Shown here in pieces: positions 35,077 through 46,900 of a stretch of DNA of 64,000 nucleotides (position 1 is its first letter; each line of letters begins with the position of its first letter). A program made the position numbers and the translations under genes. Below the pieces are notes generated by a model. It ran no database searches. It saw nothing but the letters and a program-made list of their open reading frames with translations, and was not told where the DNA came from. The stretch is from Euborellia annulipes (lineage: Eukaryota > Arthropoda > Insecta > Dermaptera > Anisolabididae): positions 186,001-250,000 of the forward strand of contig JAKCPI010004475.1 in NCBI GenBank assembly GCA_023213315.1. The letters run 5' to 3'.

Positions 35077-36626
35077 ATGTTATATACATCTAAAAGTTGC
35101 GAAAATCTTTTTTATTCGAGTAATCCTTCCCAAATCTTTTTCAAAAAACATTTATTTTTCGAAGAAGAAATAATAAAATCACAAATAATAAATAATGAAA
35201 TTAGATCAAAATTTTTAAATTTGAAAGAAATTTCACAACATCGATTAGAAAGATATAAAATGCGAAGAATCAATCGAATTGAATTAATAAAAAATCTAGA
35301 AACAGAATTAAGTGGGGAAGAAGAGATAAATTTTTATCATTTAATTATGTTAATTCTTCTCTTGGCTGGAAACATTTTCTATGGTTTTTTGGCAACCATT
35401 TTTAAAATTGTCTATTTTTTTGAAATATGTTTCTGCGTAATAAGGTTTGTTATTTTAAAAACATAATATATAACCTCGATTTATTGGATTAATTTCTAGT
35501 GATGGCGAATCTATGACCCGTGGGTCAGACACTGACCCACACAAGCTTTTTAACTGACCGACGTTTGCTACTCACAGAAACCATTATTTCATATTACCGG
35601 TACTATATTTACTTTATATCATTCAATATTATTATTGTATGTAATTTTCGTTACTCCTTATTCATTCAAACACTTATTGCCATTTGCACCAAACACTTAA
35701 GAATTTTAAACCCCACTAAAAATTTTTTAAATCGTCAAACCACCCCCATTTGTACCCGTTAAGCCAATTAGATTTTAAAGATGTTAGTTTTAAAAATACT
35801 AAGGTAAAAATTTTTAAACTTAACTCTGGTGCAAATGAGCATTAGTGACCCTAAATATATATATATATATACTAAAAGATATGAACAAAATTTGACCCAA
35901 AAAGGTTCGCCATCCCTGTTCTAGGGTATACTAGCCTATCAAAGGTCCAAATTTTATTTAGTCGGTATTAAACTTCTAGAGTTCCAAATTTCATTTCAAC
36001 TTTTTAACTTTAATGATGATTGGAAAGTATTACTAGATAATACAGAGTGTATAATAACTAAAGGCGGCTACACGCAAACTTGACAAGTATGCACGTGCAA
36101 TCATTTTGCACAAGCAAACAACAATAATGCTTGCGCAAAATTCTCCTACAGACGCTACAGTTTGCTTGTACAAGCATGCTTGTCAAGTTTGCAGTTACGT
36201 GTGTAGTCGCCATAAGCAAGATTGGGAGTTTGAAAACGCCAAAAAAATGATTCTGAAAGTGGTCCTTCAAAGCCTCCTTTGTCTTTAATAATCTCTAAAG
36301 GCACTTAGGGATTCATTATTTTCGAGAATAATTTGTAAAAAGGTTTTGAAACGATACAATGTATTTAATGATGTTCTTGTCCTTAAATCGAGGTTTCATT
36401 ATAATAAATAGAATAAATAAATTAATAATATAAATTTTGCAGTTACACGCTAAGAAAAGTACTTCTCATTAAGAAAGAAGAAAAAGGTCTCTGGTGCTGG
36501 ATTTATTGTCTTTGCATACTAGCTGAGGGATTAATAATAGGAATGGTATTTTTTAATCTGATGTTTGGAATATTCAAGCCAATAATTTCAATTGGATTAA
36601 AAATATATAATATTTTTTATAAATAA
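35077..36626 (+). CDS. unrecognised small membrane protein
   Basis: Two exons, 35077-35444 and 36443-36626, joined at AAG/GTTTGT and TTTTGCAG/T with matching phase; 183 residues. I do not recognise the family. Residues 1-80 are hydrophilic with a basic, possibly helical stretch (HRLERYKMRRINRIELIKNL, about 56-75). A long hydrophobic block follows (about 88-122), then a short charged turn (LRKVLLIKKEEKG), then a second hydrophobic block (about 140-180) with Trp and Cys (LWCWIYCLCILAEGLIIGMV). There is no obvious signal peptide. The architecture fits a two- or three-pass membrane protein with a cytosolic N-terminus. Codon use is as AT-rich as its neighbours. The intron carries a MITE (36061-36212). 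Confidence 0.6.
36061..36212. mobile_element. MITE with GGCGGCTACACGC ends
   Basis: The left end AAGGCGGCTACACGCAAACT, followed by TGACAAG, pairs with CTTGTCAAGTTTGCAGTTACG and TGTGTAGTCGCC at the right. The interior repeats CTTGCGCAA-type and ACAAGCATGC-type motifs. It lies in the intron of the membrane-protein gene. Confidence 0.7.
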
Positions 36627-36718
36627 AATTTATTTTAAACAAATATAGAGCATTTCATAATTATAAACATTCATATTTATATAGGTAGGCCTATATCACA
36701 ATTCTCTAATTTTAAAAC

Positions 36719-36732
36719 AATAAAATTTTATT
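36719..36732. terminator. back-to-back poly(A) signals, membrane protein and SAC3D1
   Basis: AATAAAATTTTATT carries AATAAA on each strand. The plus signal lies about 93 bases after the membrane-protein stop and the minus signal only 6 bases after the SAC3D1 stop, so the two convergent messages probably overlap. Confidence 0.55.
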
Positions 36733-36737
36733 TAGGT

Positions 36738-39700
36738 TTATTGATTTAGTAAAAGTTGTGTTATAGAGATATTTTCTAAAATATCATCCACGAAAATGCA
36801 ATGAGTGGGCATGGGCTGAAAAAAAAGAGATTTAAAAATTATTTAATATAATTACATTACGTTTATATCGTTTTCTATAAAAGTAGACTCAAAACCATGT
36901 AATACATATATATTTTAACTATCCGACCAGCAAGAAGAATACAAATACAGTGGAATCCTGATAATTCGTACCACTGGTCTCGAGAGAAAATCCCGATAAC
37001 TGGTATAAAAACAATATATTTCAGTCCCTCTGTAATTCGTATTATTTTTATGCTCGAGGTCAGTTAAAACGTCTTATAATTCCTATTAAAAGGCTTGTTA
37101 ATTCGGACTATTTTCAATAGGGGGAGGGATAGCGAGTGAGAGAGTCAGGTTTTTCTTATCCATTCTTAATCGTTTCAGTAAAAGGAAATGAGGAGTTGAG
37201 TGAGGAAAATTGAGCTTCTTTTACATTTTCTTTCTTTTCTAAAATTCAGTCTCCGTATTAATATTTTAATTTTTTTTTTAATTTTGTACTCCCGAAAATT
37301 CGTACCAAACCGTCGGCCCTGTGACGATACGAGTTATTGGGATTCTACTGTATGTAAAAACAACATAAATGCCAGCAACAATTATTTTTGAAAATGACTT
37401 TCGGCACAGATGCAAAGTACAAATCTTATAGAATGTCACCTCCAGTGGCGTAGCGAGGAGGGGAGGAACAAAGGAGTTCTATAATGCGCCACGCGCATAG
37501 GAGCGCTAAATGGTCCCCAAGAAAAACAAGATTTATACAGTCGACTCTCGATAATTCGAAATCCAGCACACAACTTTCTCTTACCCTTCGGCAAGAAAAA
37601 GTTGTGTTCTGTGCTTGTGTTTTTTGTGTGGACATATATTCAGTTTCCAACCCAGTAAGATACATTCGAATTTCAAGATGTAAAATTTCTAAGTACTAGC
37701 GGCGGGGCTTCGCCCCCCCTGGATCCCCCGCCAGCTAGCTCGGGCCCGCCTGAGGCGGATCTTCGCCTTTTCTTAATTATGAGAAGCTTCACGTCTAGAC
37801 AGGGAGAGGGCTTCCCCTTTTATTAAAAAGTAAAAATAATGATACTAATAATTTTTTCTTTATTCTTCAGAATTGTAGACAGCGTGGAATATTGAAAGTT
37901 TTGGCGATATCTTTTTATCGCACCACATTCCATGGCCGTGATAATTTTTTTTTTTCGGACAGTAAGGAATACTTACTTACATCTGTCTTGCACTCATCGA
38001 GACAAACTAAAGAGAAGTTAAGCTGGGCTGAAAGGAGGGAACATTACGCCGAAAATGAGGAGCGCTGGAAAAAATTCGAATTATAAAGGGGGTAAGGGCC
38101 TAGTTCGAAATATAGAACATTCTCATTCTCTTGTTACGAAAAGAATTTCGAGTCATCGAGGTATCAAAATACAGTGTATTTTTTCGATTTACCGAAGTTT
38201 ACAAGAGTACGTATTATCGAGAGTGACTGTATATGTTATTCAGGGGCCTCGGGCGTCAGTTATGCTCGATATGCCAGTGGTGAAATGGAGAATATTGATT
38301 TTATTCAAATAATTTTTTTCATTTTAGAAATATTTCACATTTTAAAAACAGCACACCTATTCCCTGAGAATTAATTTCTAAATTAAAAATATGAAAAACG
38401 ACAAATATAAATAAAAAACTCACCACTTTAGTATTAATATTCATATTGCACTTTTTAAAGTGTATGTAATCTTCACTGACTTGAATGTTATAGTGTTTAC
38501 AATCCTTAATTACATCATTTCTATTGTTATAAAGCATCATTTTCTGGACGTAAACTAGGGGAAAAGTTAAATTTTTACTGTTGTATGCTGTAGACATAAT
38601 AGTTAAAGCAGACCTATGAAAAAGAAAGTTAATAATCTCTTATATATATATAAATATCTATATAAATTAGTAAATACAAATACCTAATAAAATACCTTCT
38701 TATAAGTGGCAAATGTAAAACAGAAGCGATTAATAAAAGAATAGGTAATTCTTTTATTTTTTTACAAACTCTAAAATAATTACCATGGTAAAATGATAGT
38801 GATATATCAATAGCAGTTTTTAAAATATTTGATCTGAAATTAAAGATTCATTGTTTATTTTGTGAATATTGAGAAAATTTGTGGAGGAAATTATTATATA
38901 ACAATGGTGAAGTTCATTGAAGAATATAAAAATACAAATTACGATCTAATTTTTTAAATCATAAATACTTCATAATAAAAATAATCATTTAAATTAAGAC
39001 AAAAAAAAAAAAAAAAAAAACAAATTGTACAACTGATTTCTTTATTAAATTTCATTCCATTTTAGAGTTTTTTAGTTTTTAAATCTTAAAATGAAAACCG
39101 ATCAATGTCCACAGTATCAAATGTAAATAGTGATCTTAGTGCCACGTGATTAACATAGTAGTCTAAATACGAAGAACTTTTGCTATTTCACAGCAGTTCT
39201 TTTGTACCATATTGTTGTATTAATTTACGGCAACTTTGGTTATCTATCGCTTGGAATGCACAAACACAAATCAAAATAGCTCTCTCGTCCGTCTCAACTG
39301 GCGCGCGGGCCACCTTTGATGCGCGTTTAAACCGACACCAGATGGAACGACCCGCTCCACGTTAGAACGTCCCAACGAACACATTGGCGCTTTACGTTAG
39401 AACGTCCCAACGAACACATTGGCGCTCCACGTTAGAACGTCCCAACGAACCATTGGCGCTCCACGTTAGAACGTCCCAACGAACCATTGGCGCTCCACGT
39501 TAGAACGTCCCAACGAACACATTGGCGCTCCACGTTAGAACGTCCCAACGAACACATTGGCGCTCCACGTTAGAACGTCCCAACGAACACATTGGCACTC
39601 CACGTTAGAACGTCCCAACCAGTTCCCAACGAACACATTGGCGCGCGTTCCAAAATGGTATCCTTTTCGTGCGGCCGGAACGCGCACCAATGTCCGTCCT

Positions 39701-41432
39701 CTTGGAGCGCGTAGTGGATACGCGGCTTAAGTGCTTTTATAATAAAGGATTTGTTTTGAATTATTAAACAAATGTGTTGGGTTGATTTTTCTATACATAA
39801 TATTAAGAGCCCTTTGTGATACGAGAGATCAAGGGTTGGCGTCCCGTCCCAGGGGACAAAATTTATTGAAATAAATAGATTGATTGGTATCCAATTCAAT
39901 TGAAATAAATAGGTACGGGCTCTAAATGGCTTTCGATGACGAAAAAGGAGGTGGAAATGTATTGGCTGGAACCACAACGTTCTTTTTAGTCGTATAGTCA
40001 CTGTTCCTTTATTACTTTCTCACTTCTGAAACTCTTCCTTCTCCTTCTTTCCACGTTTTTTAACAGTTTCCCTCATTTAAAAACAATAAACAAGTGATAT
40101 TAAAACAGTATTTGACATTGTTTGCGCGCACAGGAGACTTAGATCATTATTCAAAATTTGCTGAAGGGCACATACAGCTAACGCATTTTGATCTGATCTA
40201 CTACACACAGTTTTGGGATTTGGATCAGAATCATGGGCGTAACTAGGATGGCTGGTCCCATGGCCCACCCCAGCCAAATTCTCTAGTTAGCCCATGATCA
40301 GAATATACGTCAAGTGGCTTGGCCCATAGATCATAATTCCGGGTATAACTCGAAAATTGTAAAAATGGCACTTAGATTCAGGTCTTTAAATATAGATCAA
40401 AAAAGAAAAAACAAATGATTAATAAAATGGGAAATTTTAAACGTTGCACATTAATTACTTCACATTTCTTTTCTTTAATAAAATATAGCTTACTTTATAT
40501 TTTGAGTTAAAGTGAATGCCCGATTTAAAGAATAAATATTTCCTATAGTTATTAAAATGTACAACGCTTCCATTTCACTTCTTGCTTTAATTACATTCTC
40601 ATTAGAACTATTTTCTTCCTCATAGAGAATTAATAATCTTTTAATACATTCTAATAAATGTTTCGTATTAATGGCTGGATCAAATCTAGAAAGATCCTCT
40701 TCGCATAATCTGTAAAAAATGAAAAATTGGATTAGTAATCAGTAATTAAATTTTTTTAAACTAATAAATAATTTGACTCTTTTTTATATATAATCAATTC
40801 ACAAAGTGTTGTTCCAAGTCTTTTTGTTAATTATTTCCTTCCATAACATTACTATTCTAAATAATAATTTATATATTACCTGTAAGCAGAATAAATATGG
40901 AATTTGACGATGATTTCTAAAATATCAATTGATTCCGATGAACTCAAATTTTGTATAATCATATCTTGTCTTATGGCTCTAGTACGATCAAAAGTAAAAT
41001 CATAAATAATTGCCCAATCAATATCTGTCTTTGTTAATATACTAGAAAAAAAAAGTTCTTTTATTCATTAGTTTCTTAATGAGAATTTGCAAAATATGTT
41101 TACTTTTGAACTAAATATTTGAGAGTATCATTAAGAACTCGGGGAGGGCGAAGGTCCGATAATTTGTTTAAATTTTGACCTGCAGCGGATCTATTGAAGG
41201 ATTTAATAATTTTCATAGGATCTGCCTTTTTAGGATTGTCTTTAGACTTCTCAAAAATATGTAATAATCCTTCTTTTTCACGTCTGTAAAAAAAGTTTTA
41301 ATAATTTTTGAATTTTGTGTTTTTGCATCGATTTACTTACAATAGTCTTTCATTTTCAGGGCACATTAATAAACAGGTACCTATTTTTTTTGGAATTATA
41401 TGTTCGTTATTTATTTTATTTCTTTTTAACAT
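36738..41432 (-). CDS. SAC3D1: SAC3/GANP-domain protein, SAC3D1-like
   Basis: Seven exons, right to left: 41432-41341, 41283-41104, 41041-40880, 40709-40494, 38833-38696, 38613-38424, 36815-36738; all phases agree; 351 residues. The SAC3/GANP/THP3 family includes mRNA-export (TREX-2) and centrosome-linked (SAC3D1) proteins. The first exon carries the family signature [18 protein letters not shown]; then [58 protein letters not shown], and the winged-helix end [19 protein letters not shown]. The compact size and absence of GANP extensions point to SAC3D1 rather than MCM3AP. The start at 41432 is the first ATG before the signature. Intron 4 holds a minisatellite (39361-39640). It is convergent with the membrane-protein gene. 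Confidence 0.93.
36948..37350. mobile_element. pogo/Tigger-type MITE in SAC3D1 intron 6
   Basis: CAGTGGAATCCTGATAATTCG-like left end and CGAGTTATTGGGATTCTACTG right end, with TA on both sides (36946 and 37351). These are the usual ends of pogo/Tigger elements. No transposase left. Confidence 0.8.
37537..38229. mobile_element. second pogo/Tigger-type element, with nested GC-rich block
   Basis: Ends CAGTCGACTCTCGATAATTC and ATTATCGAGAGTGACTG, TA on both sides. Its interior at 37870-37960 resembles the transposase-derived sequence at 42990-43100. A GC-rich block at 37695-37830 (GGCGGGGCTTCGCCCC hairpin) looks foreign to it. Confidence 0.65.
39361..39640. repeat. minisatellite, eight units of 33-35 bp
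   Basis: The unit is GTTAGAACGTCCCAACGAAC followed by ACATTGGCGCTCCAC; two units lack two bases. The array is GC-richer than its surroundings and is bordered by GC-rich sequence on both sides (GGCGCGCGGGCC, GCGGCCGGAACGCGC). It lies in SAC3D1 intron 4. Confidence 0.95.
39798..39945 (+). repeat. SINE body fragment
   Basis: AGGGTTGGCGTCCCGTCCCA followed by GAAATAAATAG motifs and GGGCTCTAAATGGC matches the second-head-type SINE at 3249-3417. Confidence 0.6.
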
Positions 41433-41656
41433 TTTAATTAAAAAAAGAATAGTTGCTCAAAAAAATCAGATTTTAAAAAACTCAGAAAAAATTAGAATTT
41501 TAAAAATAATTCAACTTTGACAGATTTCAATTCATGCGATATTAGCAGCACAGAGTGATTAGCAGGGAATTAGAATCGGGATATTAGCAACGATTACAAC
41601 ATTTTTATCAAGAGACAAATTTAAATCAGCGAATTATTATATAGTTATAAATAGAG

Positions 41657-42226
41657 ACCGGATTTTAAGCAAAATGCTTATTGCTCAATTTTATAAGCAA
41701 CCATTAGATATTTAATTTCTATACGAATTAGGAAAAACTAAGTGCATTGAGATTGCATTTTTTATGCTTTTTTTGAGTTTTCATGCTTTTTTTCCCTTTC
41801 GTGCTTATTTGAACTTATTTTACGAATATTTATTATTATTTTTTTTTTATTATTAAAAAACACACTTTTTCCCCTTTCCACACGCATACACCAGGGACGT
41901 GTATAAGAGGGGGGGGAGGGCCCCCCAAAAAAAAAAAAAAAAAAATTTCAAAAGCCCCGCAGTGCAAAAAATTATAGCCCTGTAAAAAAAAAATTTTCCG
42001 CAGGGTGAAAAAATTTGGTTCCGCAAAAACAAAATTTTTCTCAGGGCGGGGCGGAATAAATTTAGTTTAAAAAAAAAAATTGTATACGCCATTGGTATGA
42101 GTAAAAATTGCTTATGAGATGCTTTTTTTCAACTTTTATGCTTATTTAACAACTTTTTATTCAAGTTTTTTATGCTTTTTTAAGCACTTTTTTTCCATTT
42201 TTTTATGCTTTTTTGTCCGGTCTCTA
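41657..42226. mobile_element. hAT-type element with TAGAGACCGGA ends
   Basis: TAGAGACCGGATTTTAAGC at the left mirrors GTCCGGTCTCTA at the right. The inside is T-rich with ATGCTTTTTT repeats and a further G/C-tract element (about 41893-42096). The flanks share only GTTAT, so a clean target duplication is not visible. Confidence 0.55.
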
Positions 42227-42734
42227 GTTATTTGGAATCAGGAGAAATTCAAGAATTACCAACATGTATCATATGTTATATAGAGTTTTTGGTTTAAATA
42301 CAGCAAGGCATTAACAATGTGACGTTTGCCCATTGAATTATTTGAAAACTACGCATGCAATTGACATTTTGATTATAAATTAATAATCAGCATAAATTTC
42401 CTTAGAAATGAAATAAGTATTGTTAAAATAATGAATCAATATAAATACAATATCTTTTTATTAAAATGTCTCTTAAAAAAGACCAAAAAAGTGGGTCCCA
42501 CAAAATGGTCTGTAGGAGTGTGTGTTAAAATCTATTTCGACACAAAAAAAAATCTGTCAAATAAGTACAGAATTTAACTTTAAATTACCGAAAGTAAGAG
42601 AAAGTCGTGTGCTGTGTGACAAGTCCCTCAAGAATCCCCCCCCCCCCCTCTCGAAAAACTCTAGATCCGTTCTGGGGGCCCCCTGGTTCGAACTCTCATA
42701 TACCCCCTGGCTACGACCTTGCAGTAAGAGACAA

Positions 42735-43060
42735 CATTCGAATTATCGAGATTTTGATTTACCAAGAAGTTTGAATTATCAAGAGGAAAGAAAAAATTCG
42801 AATTAGGCCTATTAAGAGTTTTTATTATATCCAATTTCGTCGCGAAGTCTTTTGCTTTCTCTTTGAGGAGAGCACCTTCCACAGTGTTGCACAGTGCTTT
42901 ACATTGTCGGTGCCTCTTGAATAACGAATAGGAGAATTCACCGTCTCTGGCCTGCTTGCGATTTCCGTGCAAATGACTTTGTAAAATTTCTTTTTTTCTT
43001 CTGAATTGTACACAGCATTGATGGTGGTATATTGAAAGTTTTGGCGATATCTTTCTTTTT
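42735..43060 (-). pseudogene. pogo/Tigger transposase N-terminal remnant
   Basis: The minus strand reads [20 protein letters not shown] and, in another frame, EGALLKEKAKDFATKLD. These are the helix-turn-helix and CENPB-like pieces of pogo/Tigger transposases, separated by frameshifts. AATTCGAATTATCGAG motifs beside it fit Tigger termini. Confidence 0.7.
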
Positions 43061-43901
43061 TTTTTCTCACAACATTCCATCTTTTCGGACAAAGAAAGAG
43101 TGCGTTAATTTACAAAAAAAAAAATTCTAGTCCCCCTCCCCGAAACCAAATATCCCAAGACGTTCACTGATCAAAATTCCGTAACTTAATGTGAATTTTT
43201 AAATCACATATTAATTAATAACTTCCTATAAATGTTATTAATAGTATATTAAAATAAAAATGTGGAAAAATGATATAAAATAAATGAATAATAATTTACT
43301 TTTATTTCACTATACAAGATATTTTATATTTTGTTGAATAGTGACTTAGATTTTATTATAGATTTTTTTTTTTATATTTACATATTTTTAAAATATATAA
43401 AATAAATAGAATGATTATAATTAATTAAAATGATAAAATTTTAAACAAAATTAACAAATGAATATATTTCAAAATTCAAATAAAAATATTAAGTAGATAA
43501 TTAATTTTAGGTTAAATATATTATCTGTTTCATTTAAAAATGGACACGCAATTTTGTTTTATTTCTTAAATATATCTATTTAATTAAAAACAAAATTAAC
43601 AAATTTTCAAATTTTATATATATATATATATGTATTTTTTTTTTTTTTTTTGAAAAATTCGTTTATATCCAAGTCTGTCTTATATAATAATAAATCTCTT
43701 TTGGTATGGCTTTTGGCCAAATATTAGAAACAAAAAAGAATTAATCTCTTAAGAAATAACATTTGTACAAATCCATTTTTAGATGATTCAGAAGGTTGAG
43801 ATGATGGAAGATGATTTGCATTTATTTAATAATTTTCAAAATTCTTTGTTCATTCAGAACTTTGAAAAGGAGTCGATAGTTATAGAGAATATATTTTAAG
43901 T

Positions 43902-46900
43902 TTAGAAATTATTATAAACTCTAGTAGCAGGATAGATATACCATTTCGTATGCTTAATAAATCGTTTCAAAGAAGGATCATCAAATTTGTCGTGTAACAG
44001 TATTAAAATATCTTCTAAAACTAACGATTTATGAGAGGAATGCAAAAGCTCATGGAAAATGTTACTGCGTTCATTATTTTCAAATGAAAAAGTCAGAAGA
44101 TATTTGATAGTACTTTTCCTTAAGTGAGTACAATTTACTGCCCCTGAATAAACTAAAAATACTGTTTCAGGGTTTAAATATGAATTAATAATAATCTCAC
44201 ATAAATTCTCTTGTCCAGTAATAAGAAATCGATCCATAGCATTGAGAAGCTCCAGAGCAATTTCCAGGTTTAAATTTTCTTCGTTAAAAGATAATAATTG
44301 CTCAATACATTCACGAGAAATGTATGGTAAATTAATAGATGCCTCAGATGATTCTCTGAAATTTCCTCGAAACATTGCTTCAAAAACTGGAGATTTCTCA
44401 CAAAGAGTATTTTTATTCACGCAAATTATATTGCCATCATCAAGAATTAAGTTAATACTGTCAGGCGATTTCTATAAAAAAAACACAAGAGAAATAATTA
44501 ATAATTAGTTAACAACAATAATAGTAAGAAATTTTTTAAAGTCTTCCTCACGTGGTAGAAAAATTAGAATTAGTGATAAAAAAGTCAAAGGAATCAAGTG
44601 AAAATTTATTGATAACTTATGGTAAGAACCCAAAAATCTTGTATTGTATAAAAAAATCCTAGAGCATCAGATGCCGAAAAGACTTAAAAAACAACTTCGG
44701 CCATAAAGATATTAAACACTACATTAATATTAAGTACTATAGATATGATTCAGGGATATTTATTTATATCAATTGATTTAAATACATTTTTATCTGGGAT
44801 CTAAAGACAGGCTCCTCAGAGTTTAAATGTTAAGGGGGTTCAGGAGCGCCGTCTAAACGTTCTTTAAAAAAAAACTAGACTATTATAAGGAATTTTTCAT
44901 TGCGGTTTTTTTTAAATGAATTAAATTCATAAGAGATTATTGGGACATCGAGCTATAAATTTTTTAATGACATTAAAAAATTAAGGAAATTTATTTTTTT
45001 GTTATCAATCAAATACAACAAAACAATCTGTCCCAATAATCTTTAATTTTTTTTTTAAATTTAAAAATGAATTTATTGTTATTTTAAGAAATTTTTAAAA
45101 TAAGATTAGATGGTTTATTTAAATTTCAACTGTCAAATTAGTTCCGCATTCTTGCAATAGATGGCAGGCTAGTCTAACAGCTGACCTCCTAATAGCTTAT
45201 ACCTGGCCTATATTTTTATGCTTTTATAAAAGATATATAATATATAATAACATTTATAAAGTATTTATTGTTAAAAGATCAATGAAAATCAACCAAATGC
45301 ATTAAATATTATTAGCTACCATTTTGACATCTCTTGGCAAATTTTTGAATTACTTGATATTTGGGCATACTTTTTATGACACACAACGCCACCCACCTTA
45401 GCGGGAAAAACATGCGTAACACCTTCACTCCCGAGGCTCCTTAACAATAGAGCCTAGATGTTCATGCACAATCAAACCTTAAAATAGGCAAGCATCAGGG
45501 CCGCGGACAGACTTGACGGGCCCCGGGGCTACATAATAATATACTGCAAAGTTTCAGGAACGTATTCAACTTCTATACAAAGATGTATTTACCTGAACAG
45601 GGCTCTAGTTATCACTATTGATTATGTGAAGAGTTTTGGGGTGTCGACATATTTAAGAGGTGTCAGTGTCAGCAATTTTACATTGCCGAAGTCGGTGTCG
45701 GCATAAAATAAAATTACTCACTGACGGCAAATCAAGAATTGTCGACACTCCAGCGCTAGTTTTAATCTCTCGACCACGGTGAGGAAAGAGTAATAATAAA
45801 ATTAAAATACCTTAATTTGGCTCATTGTTTCTTTCTTGGAACCTTTTGAATATTTATTCAATAAACATGGATTCATTTTTAACTGAAAATGAATAATAAA
45901 ATAGTTATAATTTTATTTGGTAAAACTAGGGCTATATGCTTTCTTAATAAAATATAAAAATTTACTTTAGGATTTTGAATTCCAAGAGATGAAGCCAAAG
46001 CAACCAAACTCTGAGTAGCCTGTTTGAATATTTCTTTATCTTCATTTTCTAGAAGAGAAACGATCGTCTCTAGACCTTTACATCCAATCATCAATTTCAA
46101 TAATAAAACGAGTCCCCTAAAAATTCAAGCATTTTAAATACATATACATATATGAAAGATAAATTTTCCGGGTTAAGTCGCGTTGGTTGTTGAAATATAT
46201 GATATGTTACGCCAATTGGCGAAATCGCCTATTGAATGAAATCGGCAAAATTTTGCAGTTTTCGTGAATTCGGCAAGCCCTCTGCCGATTTCACGAATTA
46301 TGCAATTTTCTATTTCACGAATTCGGCAACAAAATTTTTGCCTATTTCACGAAATGGACAACGCCAGTAGCGCATTCTGTGCGTTTATTTTCGAAACTAT
46401 TCATCGCACACGTATTGAACAATAGTTAGGAGATCGAAGAATGAGGGAAATGGCCGAATATAGTCTTCTTTAAAGGTGGAGCTCAAGAGGCTCCAATTTT
46501 AACATTCTTAAATTAAAAATTAAAACGATATAATTATTTAAAACAACTTTCAGGAGCCCCGGTCTAGTCTGTTTCGGGCTGTTGCAGTAAGGTTCTCCTT
46601 ATAAAATAAATTAAATCAACTTTAAGGAATTCACAGTTTCGGTTCGATTAGCTTTTGGGACCGAAGCTGTCTGTGAGTTCCCTAAAGTTGTTTAAAATTT
46701 TTTTTTTTCTAAGGAGAACCTTACTGCAAAGGACCAAAACAGACTAGACCGGAACCCCTGCAAGTTGTTTTAAATATTATATAGTTTTAATATTTGATTC
46801 AAGAATGTTAAAATTACTCTACTTTTAGTTTTTCTCCAAAACCTAAAATATTAATATTATAAAATATTATTACCCCATAATCCGTCTCTTCTTGAATGAG

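Larger units (their letters stand above)
41433..43901. other. SAC3D1-ARMC5 intergenic region, repeat debris
   Basis: Contents in order: a TAGAGACCGGA-ended hAT derivative (41657-42226), a palindrome-arm fragment (42230-42398), G/C-tract repeats, a pogo-type transposase remnant (42735-43060, minus), and AT-rich sequence from 43150 that probably includes the ARMC5 3' end. Confidence 0.5.

Noticed and set aside
39361..39640. CRISPR-like array
   Set aside because: Units are contiguous near-identical repeats without unique spacers, in a eukaryotic intron.
39570..40001. 143-residue minus ORF across the minisatellite edge
   Set aside because: It covers the repeat and a SINE, lies in a SAC3D1 intron and shows no domain.
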